From NCBI GenBank assembly GCA_965197795.1, contig OZ240228.1, forward strand, positions 248,001-312,000: 64,000 nt of DNA, written 5' to 3'. The position numbers and the translations under genes are program-made. Below the pieces are notes generated by a model, which ran no database searches, was not told the origin of the DNA, and worked only from the letters and a program-made list of their open reading frames with translations. Positions 17,481 to 26,025 of this stretch are shown here, in pieces. The DNA comes from WHTK01 sp965197795. GTDB taxonomy: Bacteria > Chloroflexota > Dehalococcoidia > DSTF01 > WHTK01. Within the stretch, counting starts at the first letter, position 1. Every line of letters starts with the position of its first letter.

Positions 17481-17592
17481 GGAGCTCTCCTAGCTAACTT
17501 TGCGTAAGGGGCCGGGGGCCCGGTAGCTTTCTTCAGCTTCCTCGATCAGTGCTGACAGTTCTCTGAGTGCCAGGAGGTAGTCGGTTTCGTGT

Positions 17593-18794
17593 CTAGTCCA
17601 AGAAGCGCATGGGGTTCTGTCGCACGCCTTCCTGCCAGACTTCGAAGTGTAGATGCGCACCGAAGCAGGTGCCGGTGCAACCGATCTCACCAAGGACGTC
17701 GCCCTGCTTAACCTGCTGTCCCTGGGAAACGTGCAGGGCGCTGAGGTGGGCGTAAAGCGTGCCCAGGCCGTCGCCCTCGATGAGGACGAAGAAGCCGTAC
17801 GAGCAGCAGGGGTTACCGCCCGCCACGGTGACAACGCCATCCGTGGCGGCCACTACGGGGCCCTCCCACTGGCCGATGTCGATGCCGAGGGGGTGGCTGG
17901 TGTCATAGTGACTGGTCACCGGGCCAAGGGCGGGCCAGATCAGCCGAGGCGCCGCGCGCGCCGCCAGCACGACGCCGCGATGCGTGCCGAAATACCCTCT
18001 CAACGCCTCTGCGATGGCGACGGAGTCCGCCTCCGTGCCGCCATTCGCCAGCTCGAGCAGAACCGCGGGCACGCGGGCGCGGCCGGCATGGATGTCCTGG
18101 CAGGGGAAATCGCTTTGGGGTTCGGCAGAGGGCGGAGCGCCCCCTTCTCCGGAGCCAAGAGCCTGCAGGAGCTCCGTAGCCAGGACGATGCTTTGTTCCG
18201 GACCGGGGTCGCAGAACCACGTCTCGTTGCTCGAGCCCACGATGCCATTGAGCGCAAGAATTGCGTCCGGACGCCCAGCCTCTGACAGGGGCGCCAGGGC
18301 GGCATTAACGCCCTTCTCCAGGAGAGCGGCTGCGATCGCCAGCGCCAAAGGCTGGAGTGGGTCCTGGTTCTCCAGGGCCAGCACGATAGAAAACGGTGCC
18401 GGTGGAGCAGAGGCGGCCTGGTCAGAGGCGCGTCCGGTGCTGATGCCACGCGCGTTTCCCACGGCTGACAAGGCACCCGTCGGCGGCGCATCGCGAATGA
18501 TCGGACGAGGTGTCGGTTGAAGCACGGGATTCGCTTCACTGGCGATACCACCACCGGAGCCCGAGCGCAGCAGATCCGAGGCCCGAGACGCTTGCGCCGG
18601 CAGCGCCGGCAGTGTCAGGTCGGCGGAATCGGCTGGCGATTGTGACGTCGTCTCACCGCGGGCGGGCAACGCTGGAAGGGACCCTGGGAAGAATGACAAA
18701 GCGATGGCGCTCAGGCCGGCGCCGATGATCAGCGCGGTGAGCGCCCGCCCAGCCGGTTGGCCGGCTGCTTACGCCGCCTTGGGGACGACTTCAT
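17593..18794 (-). CDS. Membrane-anchored peptidoglycan hydrolase: amidase-like region plus M23 endopeptidase (frameshifted)
   Basis: ATG 18794 overlaps the upstream stop (ATGA). The first residues are basic (MKSSPRRRKQ); one missing G in the ccc run at 18744-18746 separates them from the helix ALTALIIGAGLSAIALSFF. A Pro/Ala/Ser-rich linker follows. Residues about 130-275 look like a degenerate Amidase_3 fold (DAILALNGI; VPAVLLELANGGTEADSVAIAEALRGYF). The last 120 residues are an M23 domain with SHPLGIDIG, CCSYG, LYAHLS and HLHFEV, so the zinc ligands His/Asp/His are present. It sits inside the archaellum operon, suggesting it opens the cell wall for the filament shaft; that role is inference. 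Confidence 0.8.
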
Positions 18795-19449
18795 GCGGCG
18801 TCGGACTTCTTGCCCTTGATCCGCTGGCTTATGGCACGGGCCTCGGCGAGCAGTTCCTCGATGTTAACCTGCGGCAGGTCTTTCCTGCGACATCTTCGAT
18901 TTCGTCGTCATCTACGTCTTCGACTTCGTCGTCTACGTCGTCCCGGTCGACTACCGGCAGCTTGTCTTCGAGCTCCTGCTCCTCGTCCTCTGCTTCAGAG
19001 TGCTCCTCAACCTCGGCCGGGACGGTGTAAATAACCGTGCCGTCGGTATCTTCGCCGGAAGCCTCCTCCTCCTCCTCCTCCTCCTCCTCCTCCTCCTCGG
19101 CAACCTCAGGCTCGGCTACGGCGACCTCATCCAGGACGGACGCAAGCTCTTCGTCGAGCTCCTCATCATCGTCGCCAGCCTGTCGGCGACGAGCCAGAAG
19201 CGACTTCTCCGAGGCGTTGAGGTCGCTATCCGCAGAATCGCGGTCGGGGCTGAGGTCTCCGGCATCGCCGAGTGTCTGGTCGGGTGGGTCGTCTTCGTCC
19301 TCAGCGCTGCGGCGCAGCAGCGAAGCGATACTCAACGAGGGAAGCGTGATGTTACGGCGCTTCAGGAAAGGGCCCGCGAGGTTGAGCAAGCCCATAGCGA
19401 AACCTGAAAGAGCGGCCAGGATGGCCAGGTAGAGGACGATCTGCTCCAA
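18791..19449 (-). CDS. Single-pass membrane protein with a long acidic tail, first gene of the archaellum-like cluster (frameshifted)
   Basis: TTG 19449 follows AAGGAAAGGCGG. Residues 4-28 form one transmembrane helix (LYLAILAALSGFAMGLLNLAG), then KRR and a cytoplasmic tail of about 180 residues dominated by Asp and Glu, including a run of about 13 Glu. The frame breaks at AAA near 18883; adding one A gives a C-terminal helix NIEELLAEARAISQRIKGKK. I do not recognise the family. Position and topology recall ArlX or ArlC/D/E scaffold proteins that ring the archaeal motor, but no homology is visible; this is inference from context. Confidence 0.65.
19062..19098. repeat. CCT trinucleotide repeat (about 12 units) coding poly-Glu
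   Basis: An uninterrupted CCT run on the plus strand, read as GAG codons on the minus strand, makes the Glu stretch of the acidic archaellum-cluster protein. Such a run can slip in replication and vary in length between cells. Confidence 0.9.
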
Positions 19450-19528
19450 GCGTTCCGCCTTTCCTTGCGATGTTGCTCCGTCTTCTTATCGACGTGTGTC
19501 TAATGATGTACCTCTGCCGGGCTGGTGC

Positions 19529-20188
19529 CTATTCTTGTGTCGGGAAGATCGCACCGTGCCCGGTTTCCTGGTCATAGATGAGGTCGACCTGACTGATGCG
19601 CCCAATTTTGGTTTCGCCAAACACGGCTAGCGCGCTTCGTAGCTGGTCGCAGTCGGGCATCACACCCAGCGCGAGAATCTCGTTGCTCAGTTCCTGAGCG
19701 GCAGCGCGATAAATGTTGACGTGGCCGTCTTCGTGCGCGCGGAGAGCCGCCAGATAGTCTTGCCAGAGGCCGGACTCAGGGGGCGAAAGATCGCCATCGC
19801 GGTCGAGCTCCGGCAGAGTGATTATGGCTTCGACTTCGATCGTCGCCTGACGCAGACTGCAAGCCGCACCTGCCTGCTCGAAGTTGAAGCTCCAGCGCAG
19901 CCCCCAGGTCGTCAACGCATCGAAGCGCCGTCCGGCTACGTCCGACTGCGGCCCGATCTGGTCGAGTTCTTCGCGAATATCGGTCAGGCTACCCCGCGCG
20001 TCCACCGGGTAGGGATCGAGCCAGACAGTCTCCACGACCCGTACATGTTCATTGTGGTAGGTATTGGCGAAGTCGATTTGCAGCGGTAGGGAGCGCGACG
20101 GCTGAACCCGGGCCGGCTCGGCATTCAGGGTCGAGCAGCCCAGCGTCAGGGCGGCGCAAAGCAAGGCGACGAGAAACCAGGGTCGCAT
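19529..20188 (-). CDS. DUF922-type putative zinc-protease lipoprotein
   Basis: The 219-residue protein has a lipoprotein signal (LTLGCS, Cys18). The C-terminal half contains LRAHEDGHVNIYRAAAQEL near residue 145, an HExxH zinc motif that matches the DUF922 family. It lies on the same strand, about 80 bases upstream of the archaellum-like operon, so it could be cotranscribed with it. Family members are annotated as putative Zn-dependent proteases of the cell envelope; no substrate is known. The start ATG 20188 has a weak ribosome-binding site. The 239 bases between this gene and the next one (20189-20427) show no other feature. Confidence 0.75.
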   Translation of the reverse strand: MRPWFLVALLCAALTLGCSTLNAEPARVQPSRSLPLQIDFANTYHNEHVRVVETVWLDPYPVDARGSLTDIREELDQIGPQSDVAGRRFDALTTWGLRWSFNFEQAGAACSLRQATIEVEAIITLPELDRDGDLSPPESGLWQDYLAALRAHEDGHVNIYRAAAQELSNEILALGVMPDCDQLRSALAVFGETKIGRISQVDLIYDQETGHGAIFPTQE

Positions 20189-20427
20189 CGATCTGTTTAT
20201 CGACGGGAAAGCGTCCTTAGCGCAGCGAGTTCACGGGCTGAAGTGCGAAAGGCATCGTCCGCAAGAACACGGACGTCGCGCGTAGCGTGTCATTACGTCG
20301 GGTTGGTTTCGAGGGTGACGCACCACGGCGAAGCTGCGGGTGAGGACGAGGCGCTGACGATTAGTGGCAACGCCGCGCCACCATTAGAATCGCTGTGTAC
20401 CCCGCTTTTCGATTTCCGGAGGGAACC

Positions 20428-20814
20428 ATGTACGTCTCGAGGGGCAAAGGCGCCGATCCTCAGCTCACCACGCGCGACATGTTCACCGGGCGTGTGCACC
20501 ATCACCCGCACATCGGCGAAGCGGAAGGCAGGACGTTGCGGATCAACCTGGTGCGATTCGAGCCCGGCGGCCGCACGAAGTGGCACAGGCACGGCTTCGA
20601 GCAGGGTCTCATCGTGCTCGAAGGCAAGGACATCGTCGCGAGTGAAGCCGGCGAGCAGATCATCGAGCCGGGCGACGTGGTGGTGATTCCCGAGGGCGAG
20701 AAGCACTGGCACGGCGGTACGGAAACGACGGGCATGGCCCACTTCTCGATCGGACAGTCGACCGGTGAGAGCACCGTCCTGGAGCCGGTAACCGAAGTCA
20801 AAAGCAAAGTCTAA
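20428..20814 (+). CDS. Cupin-domain protein
   Basis: The 128-residue protein is a single cupin barrel. The metal-binding motifs are KWHRHGFEQGLIVLEG near residue 51 and PEGEKHWHGG near residue 89, with His and Glu ligands in place. ATG 20428 has GGAGGG four bases upstream. The MFS gene follows 12 bases later on the same strand, so the two are probably cotranscribed. Small cupins of this type often act on carboxylates or serve as binding domains; the reaction cannot be named. Confidence 0.88.
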   Translation: MYVSRGKGADPQLTTRDMFTGRVHHHPHIGEAEGRTLRINLVRFEPGGRTKWHRHGFEQGLIVLEGKDIVASEAGEQIIEPGDVVVIPEGEKHWHGGTETTGMAHFSIGQSTGESTVLEPVTEVKSKV

Positions 20815-20826
20815 CGGCCGCATAAC

Positions 20827-22098
20827 TTGGTCCGATTACTCAGCCGCTTTGGCATCTTCTACGGCTGGTGGATCGTCTTCAGTGCGGCCACCATCACGTT
20901 CTTGTCCGCGGGCACGTTCTTCTACGGTTTTGGGCTGCTCGTCGGTCCGCTGACCGCCGAGTTCGGCTGGAGCCGCGCTGCGGTATCAATTGGCTTCTCG
21001 CTGCGAACCGAGGTCGGCGGCATCGCGGCGCCGCTGGTCGGCGTAATGGTCGACCGCGTCGGAGTCAGGCGACTTACCACGATAGGTGTCGTCGTCGTCG
21101 CGGTCGGCTTCTTGCTATTGAGCCGTGTGCACTCGCTACCCGCGTTCTACGCCGCGATCCTGGTTATCGCGATCGGGACTAGCGCAACGGGCGGCGCTAA
21201 CGCCGCAACGATCATCGCCCAGTGGTTTCGCCGTCGACGCGGAAGAGCCCTCGGGCTGATGGCTTTTGGCGGCGGCCTGGGAGGAATATCTGCGATCGCG
21301 TTCGCTGAGCTGATCTCGGAGATGGGCTGGCGGGACGCCCTTGTTGTTGTGGCGATTATTCAAATCGCGGTCCTGCTGCCACTGGCGCTGAGCATGCGCA
21401 ACAAGCCGGCGGACGTCGGCCTGACGGTCGATGGCTTCTCCGAGGAAGAGGAGGCGGAGTTCGACGCTGCCAATCGCCCCGTGCCGACGACCGGTTTGGA
21501 CCTGACCGGCCGCGAGGCGCTGCGCTCGCCGCTTTTCTGGAAGGTCGCGATGACCTTCGCGCTGAGCAACTTCGCGACGACGGCGATCATCGTGCATCAG
21601 ATCCCGTTCCTGGTGGAGGAAATCGGCAGCAGCGAGGCATTCGCCGCGCTCAGTGTCACGCTCATGACCGCAGTCAGCCTGATAGGGCGACTCGGGTTTG
21701 GGCTGGCAGCCGACCGGTATTCGAAGGCGCTTCTGACCGGCGTCGCAGTGACCTGTACAGGGTTTGGCTTGGTGCTCTTCTCTACCGTGCACCATGAGTG
21801 GCAGCTGATCTACGTGCTGCCGTTCTTCGGCGTCGGGTTTGGCGCGGCAGTACCGCTACGGGCGATGATCCAGGCGGAGTACTTCGGGCTGAAGGCGTAC
21901 GGGACGATTCAGGGGATGCTTTTCACGGCGTCCACCATCGGTGCGTTTTTCGGGCCGTTGCTCGCCGGCGTCCTCTACGACGCTACGGCCGACTATCGCC
22001 CATCGTTCCTACTCCTGGCGATAGGACCGTTCGTTGCACTACCGCTGATCTTGTCGACCTACGGCGTGTCGAAGCCGCAGGAGCCGGCGGTCGTCTAG
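20827..22098 (+). CDS. MFS transporter, OFA/monocarboxylate-like
   Basis: The 423-residue carrier has twelve helices, opening with FGIFYGWWIVFSAATITF and containing GPLTAEFGWSRAAVSIGFS, both typical of the OFA/MCT-like group also seen at 8914 and 58486. Motif A is GVMVDRVGVRRL. Start is TTG 20827 with no strong ribosome-binding site; translation may be coupled to the cupin gene 12 bases upstream. The last four bases overlap the convergent TfoX-like gene. The cupin neighbour hints at an organic acid substrate. Confidence 0.88.
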   Translation: MVRLLSRFGIFYGWWIVFSAATITFLSAGTFFYGFGLLVGPLTAEFGWSRAAVSIGFSLRTEVGGIAAPLVGVMVDRVGVRRLTTIGVVVVAVGFLLLSRVHSLPAFYAAILVIAIGTSATGGANAATIIAQWFRRRRGRALGLMAFGGGLGGISAIAFAELISEMGWRDALVVVAIIQIAVLLPLALSMRNKPADVGLTVDGFSEEEEAEFDAANRPVPTTGLDLTGREALRSPLFWKVAMTFALSNFATTAIIVHQIPFLVEEIGSSEAFAALSVTLMTAVSLIGRLGFGLAADRYSKALLTGVAVTCTGFGLVLFSTVHHEWQLIYVLPFFGVGFGAAVPLRAMIQAEYFGLKAYGTIQGMLFTASTIGAFFGPLLAGVLYDATADYRPSFLLLAIGPFVALPLILSTYGVSKPQEPAVV

Positions 22099-22457
22099 CG
22101 GCGTTTCGACTTCGCCGGCCTGGCCGCGTCCTTCGGCGGCAGCATCTCCACGAAGCCCAGGGCGTGTCCCAGCCACCGGCTCAGGCCGTCCGGCGTGGCG
22201 AAGGCCGCGGGCTCGACGTAGAGATAGCCTTTCATCGGCTTGGTGGTGAAGTCCATCGGCCGGGCGCCGGGAAGTTGAAGCAACGTGTCGGAGTTCTCGG
22301 TCCCGACGCGCAGCATCAGCTCGTCGTTGATCACGCCGGCGAACATGTGGCCGTGCAGCATGAGGCAGAGCCCGCCGAACATCTTGCGCTCGCTGAGCCC
22401 GTCGCGACCGTCGATCGCCTGCCGTACGCGTTGCGCCACCGACTCGTCGTAAGCCAT
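22095..22457 (-). CDS. TfoX N-terminal domain protein
   Basis: The 120-residue protein matches the stand-alone TfoX-N domain: LSERKMFGGLCLMLHGHMFAGV near residue 21, LMLRVG near 47, and GYLYVEPAAF near 77. The C-terminus is a basic tail (KSKRR). In Gammaproteobacteria TfoX/Sxy proteins control competence, but single-domain versions are widespread with no proven role. The gene converges on the MFS gene with a four-base overlap. Confidence 0.88.
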   Translation of the reverse strand: MAYDESVAQRVRQAIDGRDGLSERKMFGGLCLMLHGHMFAGVINDELMLRVGTENSDTLLQLPGARPMDFTTKPMKGYLYVEPAAFATPDGLSRWLGHALGFVEMLPPKDAARPAKSKRR

Positions 22458-22590
22458 GGTCCCTCCCGAGATTTGCAGTTGATTCTAAGACGAACAGCCT
22501 TGACATTGGAGGACAGCAGCGCCAAAGTCTCTGCGATCCCCGCTGTTCTTGATCATCACGCGCCCTAGTTCTCAACCAGGAGGCTCAACT

Positions 22591-23355
22591 GTGCAGTGGA
22601 ACCAGTTTGACACCGCAAGCGATGCGGGCAGCATGGTCTGCGAAGTCGTCAACATCAAGGGATACAACGGCGAAGACGTCAACGCGTACTACGCGCGGCC
22701 AGCAGGTAACGGTCCGTTTCCGGGCGTGGTCTTGATCCACCACCTGCCGGGATGGGATGAGTTCTACCGCGAGTCGACGCGCCGCTTCGCGCAGCATGGC
22801 TACATGGCGATCTGCCCCAACATGTACGGCCGCTTCGCCTTTGGCGCGCCCGACGATGCGGCTGCCAAGGCCCGCGGCGACGGCGGCGTCAGCGACGACC
22901 AGTGCCTCGGCGACATGGAGGGCGGGGCGAAGTATCTCAAGTCGCAGGCCGCCTGCAACGGCAAAGTCGGCCTCATCGGCACCTGCTCCGGCGGCCGTCA
23001 CACCCACATGGTGGCCTGCCGCAGCAAAGAGTTCAGCGCCTGCGCCAACCTCTGGGGCGGCGGCGTAGTGCAGACCGAGTTCACGCCACAGCGCCCGGTA
23101 TCGCCGATCGACCTGACGAAGGACCTGGCCTGCCCCGAAATCGGAATATTCGGCAACGACGACCAGAATCCTCCTCCGGCGATGGTGGACCAGCTGGAAG
23201 AAGCCTTGAAGGCTAACGGCAAGGACTACGAGTTCCACCGCTACGACGGCGCCGGCCACGGCTTCTTCTACTACCACGCCCCGGCCTATCGCCAGGAGCA
23301 GGCGATGGATGGCTGGAGCAAGATATTCACCTTCTACGAGAAGCACCTCGCCTAA
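22591..23355 (+). CDS. Dienelactone hydrolase family protein
   Basis: The 254-residue alpha/beta hydrolase starts at GTG 22591 with AGGAGG seven bases upstream. The nucleophile elbow is GTCSGGRH near residue 133, with Cys as in dienelactone hydrolases, followed by the acid region GIFGNDDQNPPP and the His in GAGHGFFYY near residue 228. Family members hydrolyse dienelactones in chloroaromatic degradation or related esters. A strong terminator follows 21 bases after the stop, so it is probably a single-gene transcript. True substrate unknown. Confidence 0.92.
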   Translation: MQWNQFDTASDAGSMVCEVVNIKGYNGEDVNAYYARPAGNGPFPGVVLIHHLPGWDEFYRESTRRFAQHGYMAICPNMYGRFAFGAPDDAAAKARGDGGVSDDQCLGDMEGGAKYLKSQAACNGKVGLIGTCSGGRHTHMVACRSKEFSACANLWGGGVVQTEFTPQRPVSPIDLTKDLACPEIGIFGNDDQNPPPAMVDQLEEALKANGKDYEFHRYDGAGHGFFYYHAPAYRQEQAMDGWSKIFTFYEKHLA

Positions 23356-23376
23356 CCAACTCAAGCCCCAATAGAA

Positions 23377-23408
23377 AGACGCCCCGGAAACCCGGGGCGT
23401 CTTCTTTT
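23377..23408 (+). terminator. Intrinsic terminator after the dienelactone hydrolase gene
   Basis: AGACGCCCCGG (23377-23387) pairs with CCGGGGCGTCT (23392-23402) around AAAC and is followed by TCTTTT. This is a textbook rho-independent terminator. Confidence 0.92.
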
Positions 23409-23460
23409 AGCGGAGCCGTGCGTGTCACGCGGCTATTCCGAGTGACCCAGAAATGTACTC

Positions 23461-23489
23461 TTCACATGATAGAACACGTGTGCTATAAC
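23461..23489 (+). promoter_or_regulatory. Sigma-70-like promoter overlapped by a dyad
   Basis: TTCACA (23461-23466) and TATAAC (23484-23489) are separated by exactly 17 bases, close to consensus -35 and -10 elements. The spacer holds TAGAACAC/GTGTGCTA (23470-23485), a 16-base palindrome with one mismatch. GAAC-N4-GTGC resembles a Gram-positive-type LexA box with one base off. It sits 56 bases upstream of the recombinase-like gene, so SOS or autoregulated expression is plausible but unproven. Confidence 0.55.
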
Positions 23490-23544
23490 CTTGACGGGAG
23501 GCCGGGTAACTCGGCGGGGATACCCGGGACTCCCGCCAAACACG

Positions 23545-24336
23545 ATGAACACGGAACTGGAAGCAGTCGCGGAATTTCTCACCGGCAGCCAGACGGCCGA
23601 CGGCAGCCTGCCCTGGCGCGCCCTGGGCAGTGAAGACCTGCGCGTCGTGCGGCACTGGGCCCGTGAGGCGCTGCCGCTGCCGGCGGAGAGGCGCCTGCTA
23701 CGCGAGCTGCGTCACGTCATACAGGGCGCCGAGGTCTGCGAGGATGAACCTGCGGTTGCGCCGGTGCAGCCCGCGCTGCTTCGGTCCCGCCGCCGTCCCG
23801 ACGCCGCGGCCGGCGTGGCGGGACGCGCGGCTCGACTGCTGCTGGACCTCTGCCGCGACGCCTCGGACGCTACCGCGCGCCGCGATTGCGCCATGATTTC
23901 GCTGCTCCTACTGGCGGGATTGCGTCGCCAGGAGGTGGTTGTGTTGAGGCGCGGCGATTACGACGACGCCGATGGCCGCATCGAGGTCAAGACGTGGCGT
24001 GGCGGGCGCCGCTCGATACTGCTCGAGGGTGAGTGTCGCGGGGACCTCGAGCGCTGGCTGGCTGAGCGAGGCAGCGGCGGCGGGCCGTTGTTCCTCGCCT
24101 ACGACGCCTCGGGCGCGCCCGTGCCGCGTGATATCGCTGGATCGACCGTGAATCGCATCGTGGCACGGCGCGGCGCGGAGGCGGGCATCGATGGGCTGAC
24201 GCCGACGTTGCTGCGCGCCCGCTTCCTGCGGCAGCTGCAGACCGGGAGCAGGCAGGGCGGCGGGCCACGATGTCGCTACTACCTCGGCGAAGACGGCCAG
24301 CCGGGCTGGGCGTTGTCCTCGCTGACGGCGGTCTGA
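23545..24336 (+). CDS. Degenerate tyrosine-recombinase-like protein
   Basis: The 263-residue product has an N-terminal SAM-like helical region (residues 1-60) and a catalytic-domain core with ARRDCAMISLLLLAGLRRQEVVVLRRGDYD near residue 112; split as seen, this carries the first active-site Arg (AGLRRQE) and the beta turn DGRIEVKTWRGGR. The C-terminal part (GLTPTLLRARFLRQLQ near 228) should contain HxxR and the nucleophile Tyr in LGH...Y context; these are not recognisable. It may be an inactive or repurposed XerC/D relative, or have a missed frameshift late in the gene. ATG 23545 has no clear ribosome-binding site. Confidence 0.6.
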   Translation: MNTELEAVAEFLTGSQTADGSLPWRALGSEDLRVVRHWAREALPLPAERRLLRELRHVIQGAEVCEDEPAVAPVQPALLRSRRRPDAAAGVAGRAARLLLDLCRDASDATARRDCAMISLLLLAGLRRQEVVVLRRGDYDDADGRIEVKTWRGGRRSILLEGECRGDLERWLAERGSGGGPLFLAYDASGAPVPRDIAGSTVNRIVARRGAEAGIDGLTPTLLRARFLRQLQTGSRQGGGPRCRYYLGEDGQPGWALSSLTAV

Positions 24337-24630
24337 GACTAAGACGCCTCACGAGGATACTCACGGGACAATGCTGGCTAACCCTGGAAGCCGTCGGCGT
24401 GCAGCGTGATGGTGCCTCGAAGACGCAGGGCGTGGCCCAGGAGCTGTCGATGACTTCACGATAGAGGTCTTGCGTCAGAGGGGGCATCGGATGCGTGAAG
24501 TGCAGGCGGTCGACGGCCCAACCGACTCGGCGTCGCGTGGGTCCGCCAAGTGACGCTGAAGTCATCGTCGAACCGGGCGATCAGACGCGGTTCGGCAGAA
24601 AATCGAGTCGAGCTGCATGCGGGCCTGTGG
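24337..24630. other. 294-base gap without a supported gene
   Basis: Both strands were read. The minus strand holds short codon-like stretches in two frames, interrupted by stops, that might be the decayed end of a gene, but nothing can be identified. No strong hairpin or promoter is evident. Confidence 0.4.
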
Positions 24631-25806
24631 CTACTTCACCGGATGCGGGTGCTGCTCGTAGTGCTGGCGCAGCAGGTCCTTGCCGTAGTCGTTGCCGTTC
24701 GGGATGCGCAGGATCGTGTGAATGTGGTGTCGCGTCGCCATGTCGAAGTCGAGCGCGATGCCCGGCTGGTGGTCGAACTCGATCAGGATGACGGGGCTGT
24801 GGATCCGGTAATAGAAGACGGCGTCGTCTTCGGTGCCGCCGATCCAGCTGAGGTAGGTCTCGTCCAGGTGGGCGCCGATGTCGTCCATCGAGAGCTGAGC
24901 GTGGTCGGGGCGCAGGCGGCCGACGTAGGTCTCGATCAGGGAGGTCGCGAGCTCCTTCTGGCCCGCCGAGAAGGAATCGAGCCGTACGCCTTCGCGAGCC
25001 AGGTCATAGTTGTCGCGGAAGGCGCCGACGATGACCTCACGCGGCATGTCGCGCATGAGGATGGCCTTGCTTCGCTGGGCGTCGTCGAGCGACTGGATCA
25101 GCTCCAGCGCGCGGTCCTGCTCCTCGTCGAAGACCCTGGTACCGGCGTACTTGCCGGCCGTGGCGATGACCGGCTCCGAACCAAAGAACTGCGGCGACAT
25201 GACGATCTGATCGCCCATGACGAAGCAGTTGATGATCAGATGATGGCCGTCGACCTGCCAGCCCCAGGGCTCCGTGTCGGACGGCTCTCCCATGACGCTG
25301 AACCAGTAAAGTAGGTCGCTGAATTCAAGGTTGCGGCCCGTGATCTCACGGATCGTCTCGTTCAGACGCATGATGCCCAGCGAAGTCTCGAAGCCCGCCT
25401 GGCTCAGCGTGGCACGCATCAGGTCCAGCGCGCGTTCGCGCTGCGGCTCCGTCATCTGCTCCATACAGACGCCGTGCCGCATGAGGAACATGTGGACGTT
25501 GCTCCAGCGCTGCCAAGTCTCAGACTCGAGAGGAAACATGGCCTCGGAGCGTTGCTCCGCCGACAACGGGCCGAGGAAGGCGTCCGCGGCGGCCTTGATC
25601 GGGGCTGTCGAGACGCCGGTCGACCGGACGGGGAAGAGGCCGGGCGTCAGCTTGCCGTTTTCCGTGACGCCGACGTAAGTCTCCGCGGTAGCGGCGAGGC
25701 CGTCGTCGCGCATGCCGCGGGTGCGTTCGTTCTGAATCGAAGAGAGATCGCGGGCCGAAACCTCAGGCTTGATACGCGCAGGCAGTCCTTCAAACGTCGT
25801 CGTCAT
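24631..25806 (-). CDS. DUF3500 family protein
   Basis: The 391-residue protein matches DUF3500 over its length. Typical segments are EPWGWQVDGHHLIINCFVMG near residue 178, MSPQFFGSEPVIA near 202, and a late LSWIGGTEDDAVFYYRIHSP block near 316, ending FDMATRHHIHTILRIPNGNDYG. It has several conserved His and acidic residues suggestive of an enzyme, but no family member known to me has a proven reaction. Soluble, no signal peptide. It stands alone; 219 bases of featureless sequence separate it from the divergent CMD gene. Confidence 0.88.
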   Translation of the reverse strand: MTTTFEGLPARIKPEVSARDLSSIQNERTRGMRDDGLAATAETYVGVTENGKLTPGLFPVRSTGVSTAPIKAAADAFLGPLSAEQRSEAMFPLESETWQRWSNVHMFLMRHGVCMEQMTEPQRERALDLMRATLSQAGFETSLGIMRLNETIREITGRNLEFSDLLYWFSVMGEPSDTEPWGWQVDGHHLIINCFVMGDQIVMSPQFFGSEPVIATAGKYAGTRVFDEEQDRALELIQSLDDAQRSKAILMRDMPREVIVGAFRDNYDLAREGVRLDSFSAGQKELATSLIETYVGRLRPDHAQLSMDDIGAHLDETYLSWIGGTEDDAVFYYRIHSPVILIEFDHQPGIALDFDMATRHHIHTILRIPNGNDYGKDLLRQHYEQHPHPVK

Positions 25807-26025
25807 AGCAGGTTCCCTCGTATTTCGTCGTGTCTTGTTGGTGGTGCCTAGCGTTGATCAGTCGTGGTGACAACGCAAGCGAACGCTGGCGGGCCGGCGC
25901 GGCGAATGCCAGAATGGTGCCTTCGCCCGTAACGTGCGAAGCGCGGAGTGTCGACTGCCGCCGAGATGGCTCGATAATGAGGTGGCGTTCAACCTGGAAT
26001 AACGAATCAGAGTTAGGAGACGAGA

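Noticed and set aside
17490..17592. A short frame ending ELSALIEEAEESY... between the M23 and stator genes
   Set aside because: Its codons look plausible, but there is no ATG, GTG or TTG start in frame and it overlaps the M23 end; too little to call a gene.
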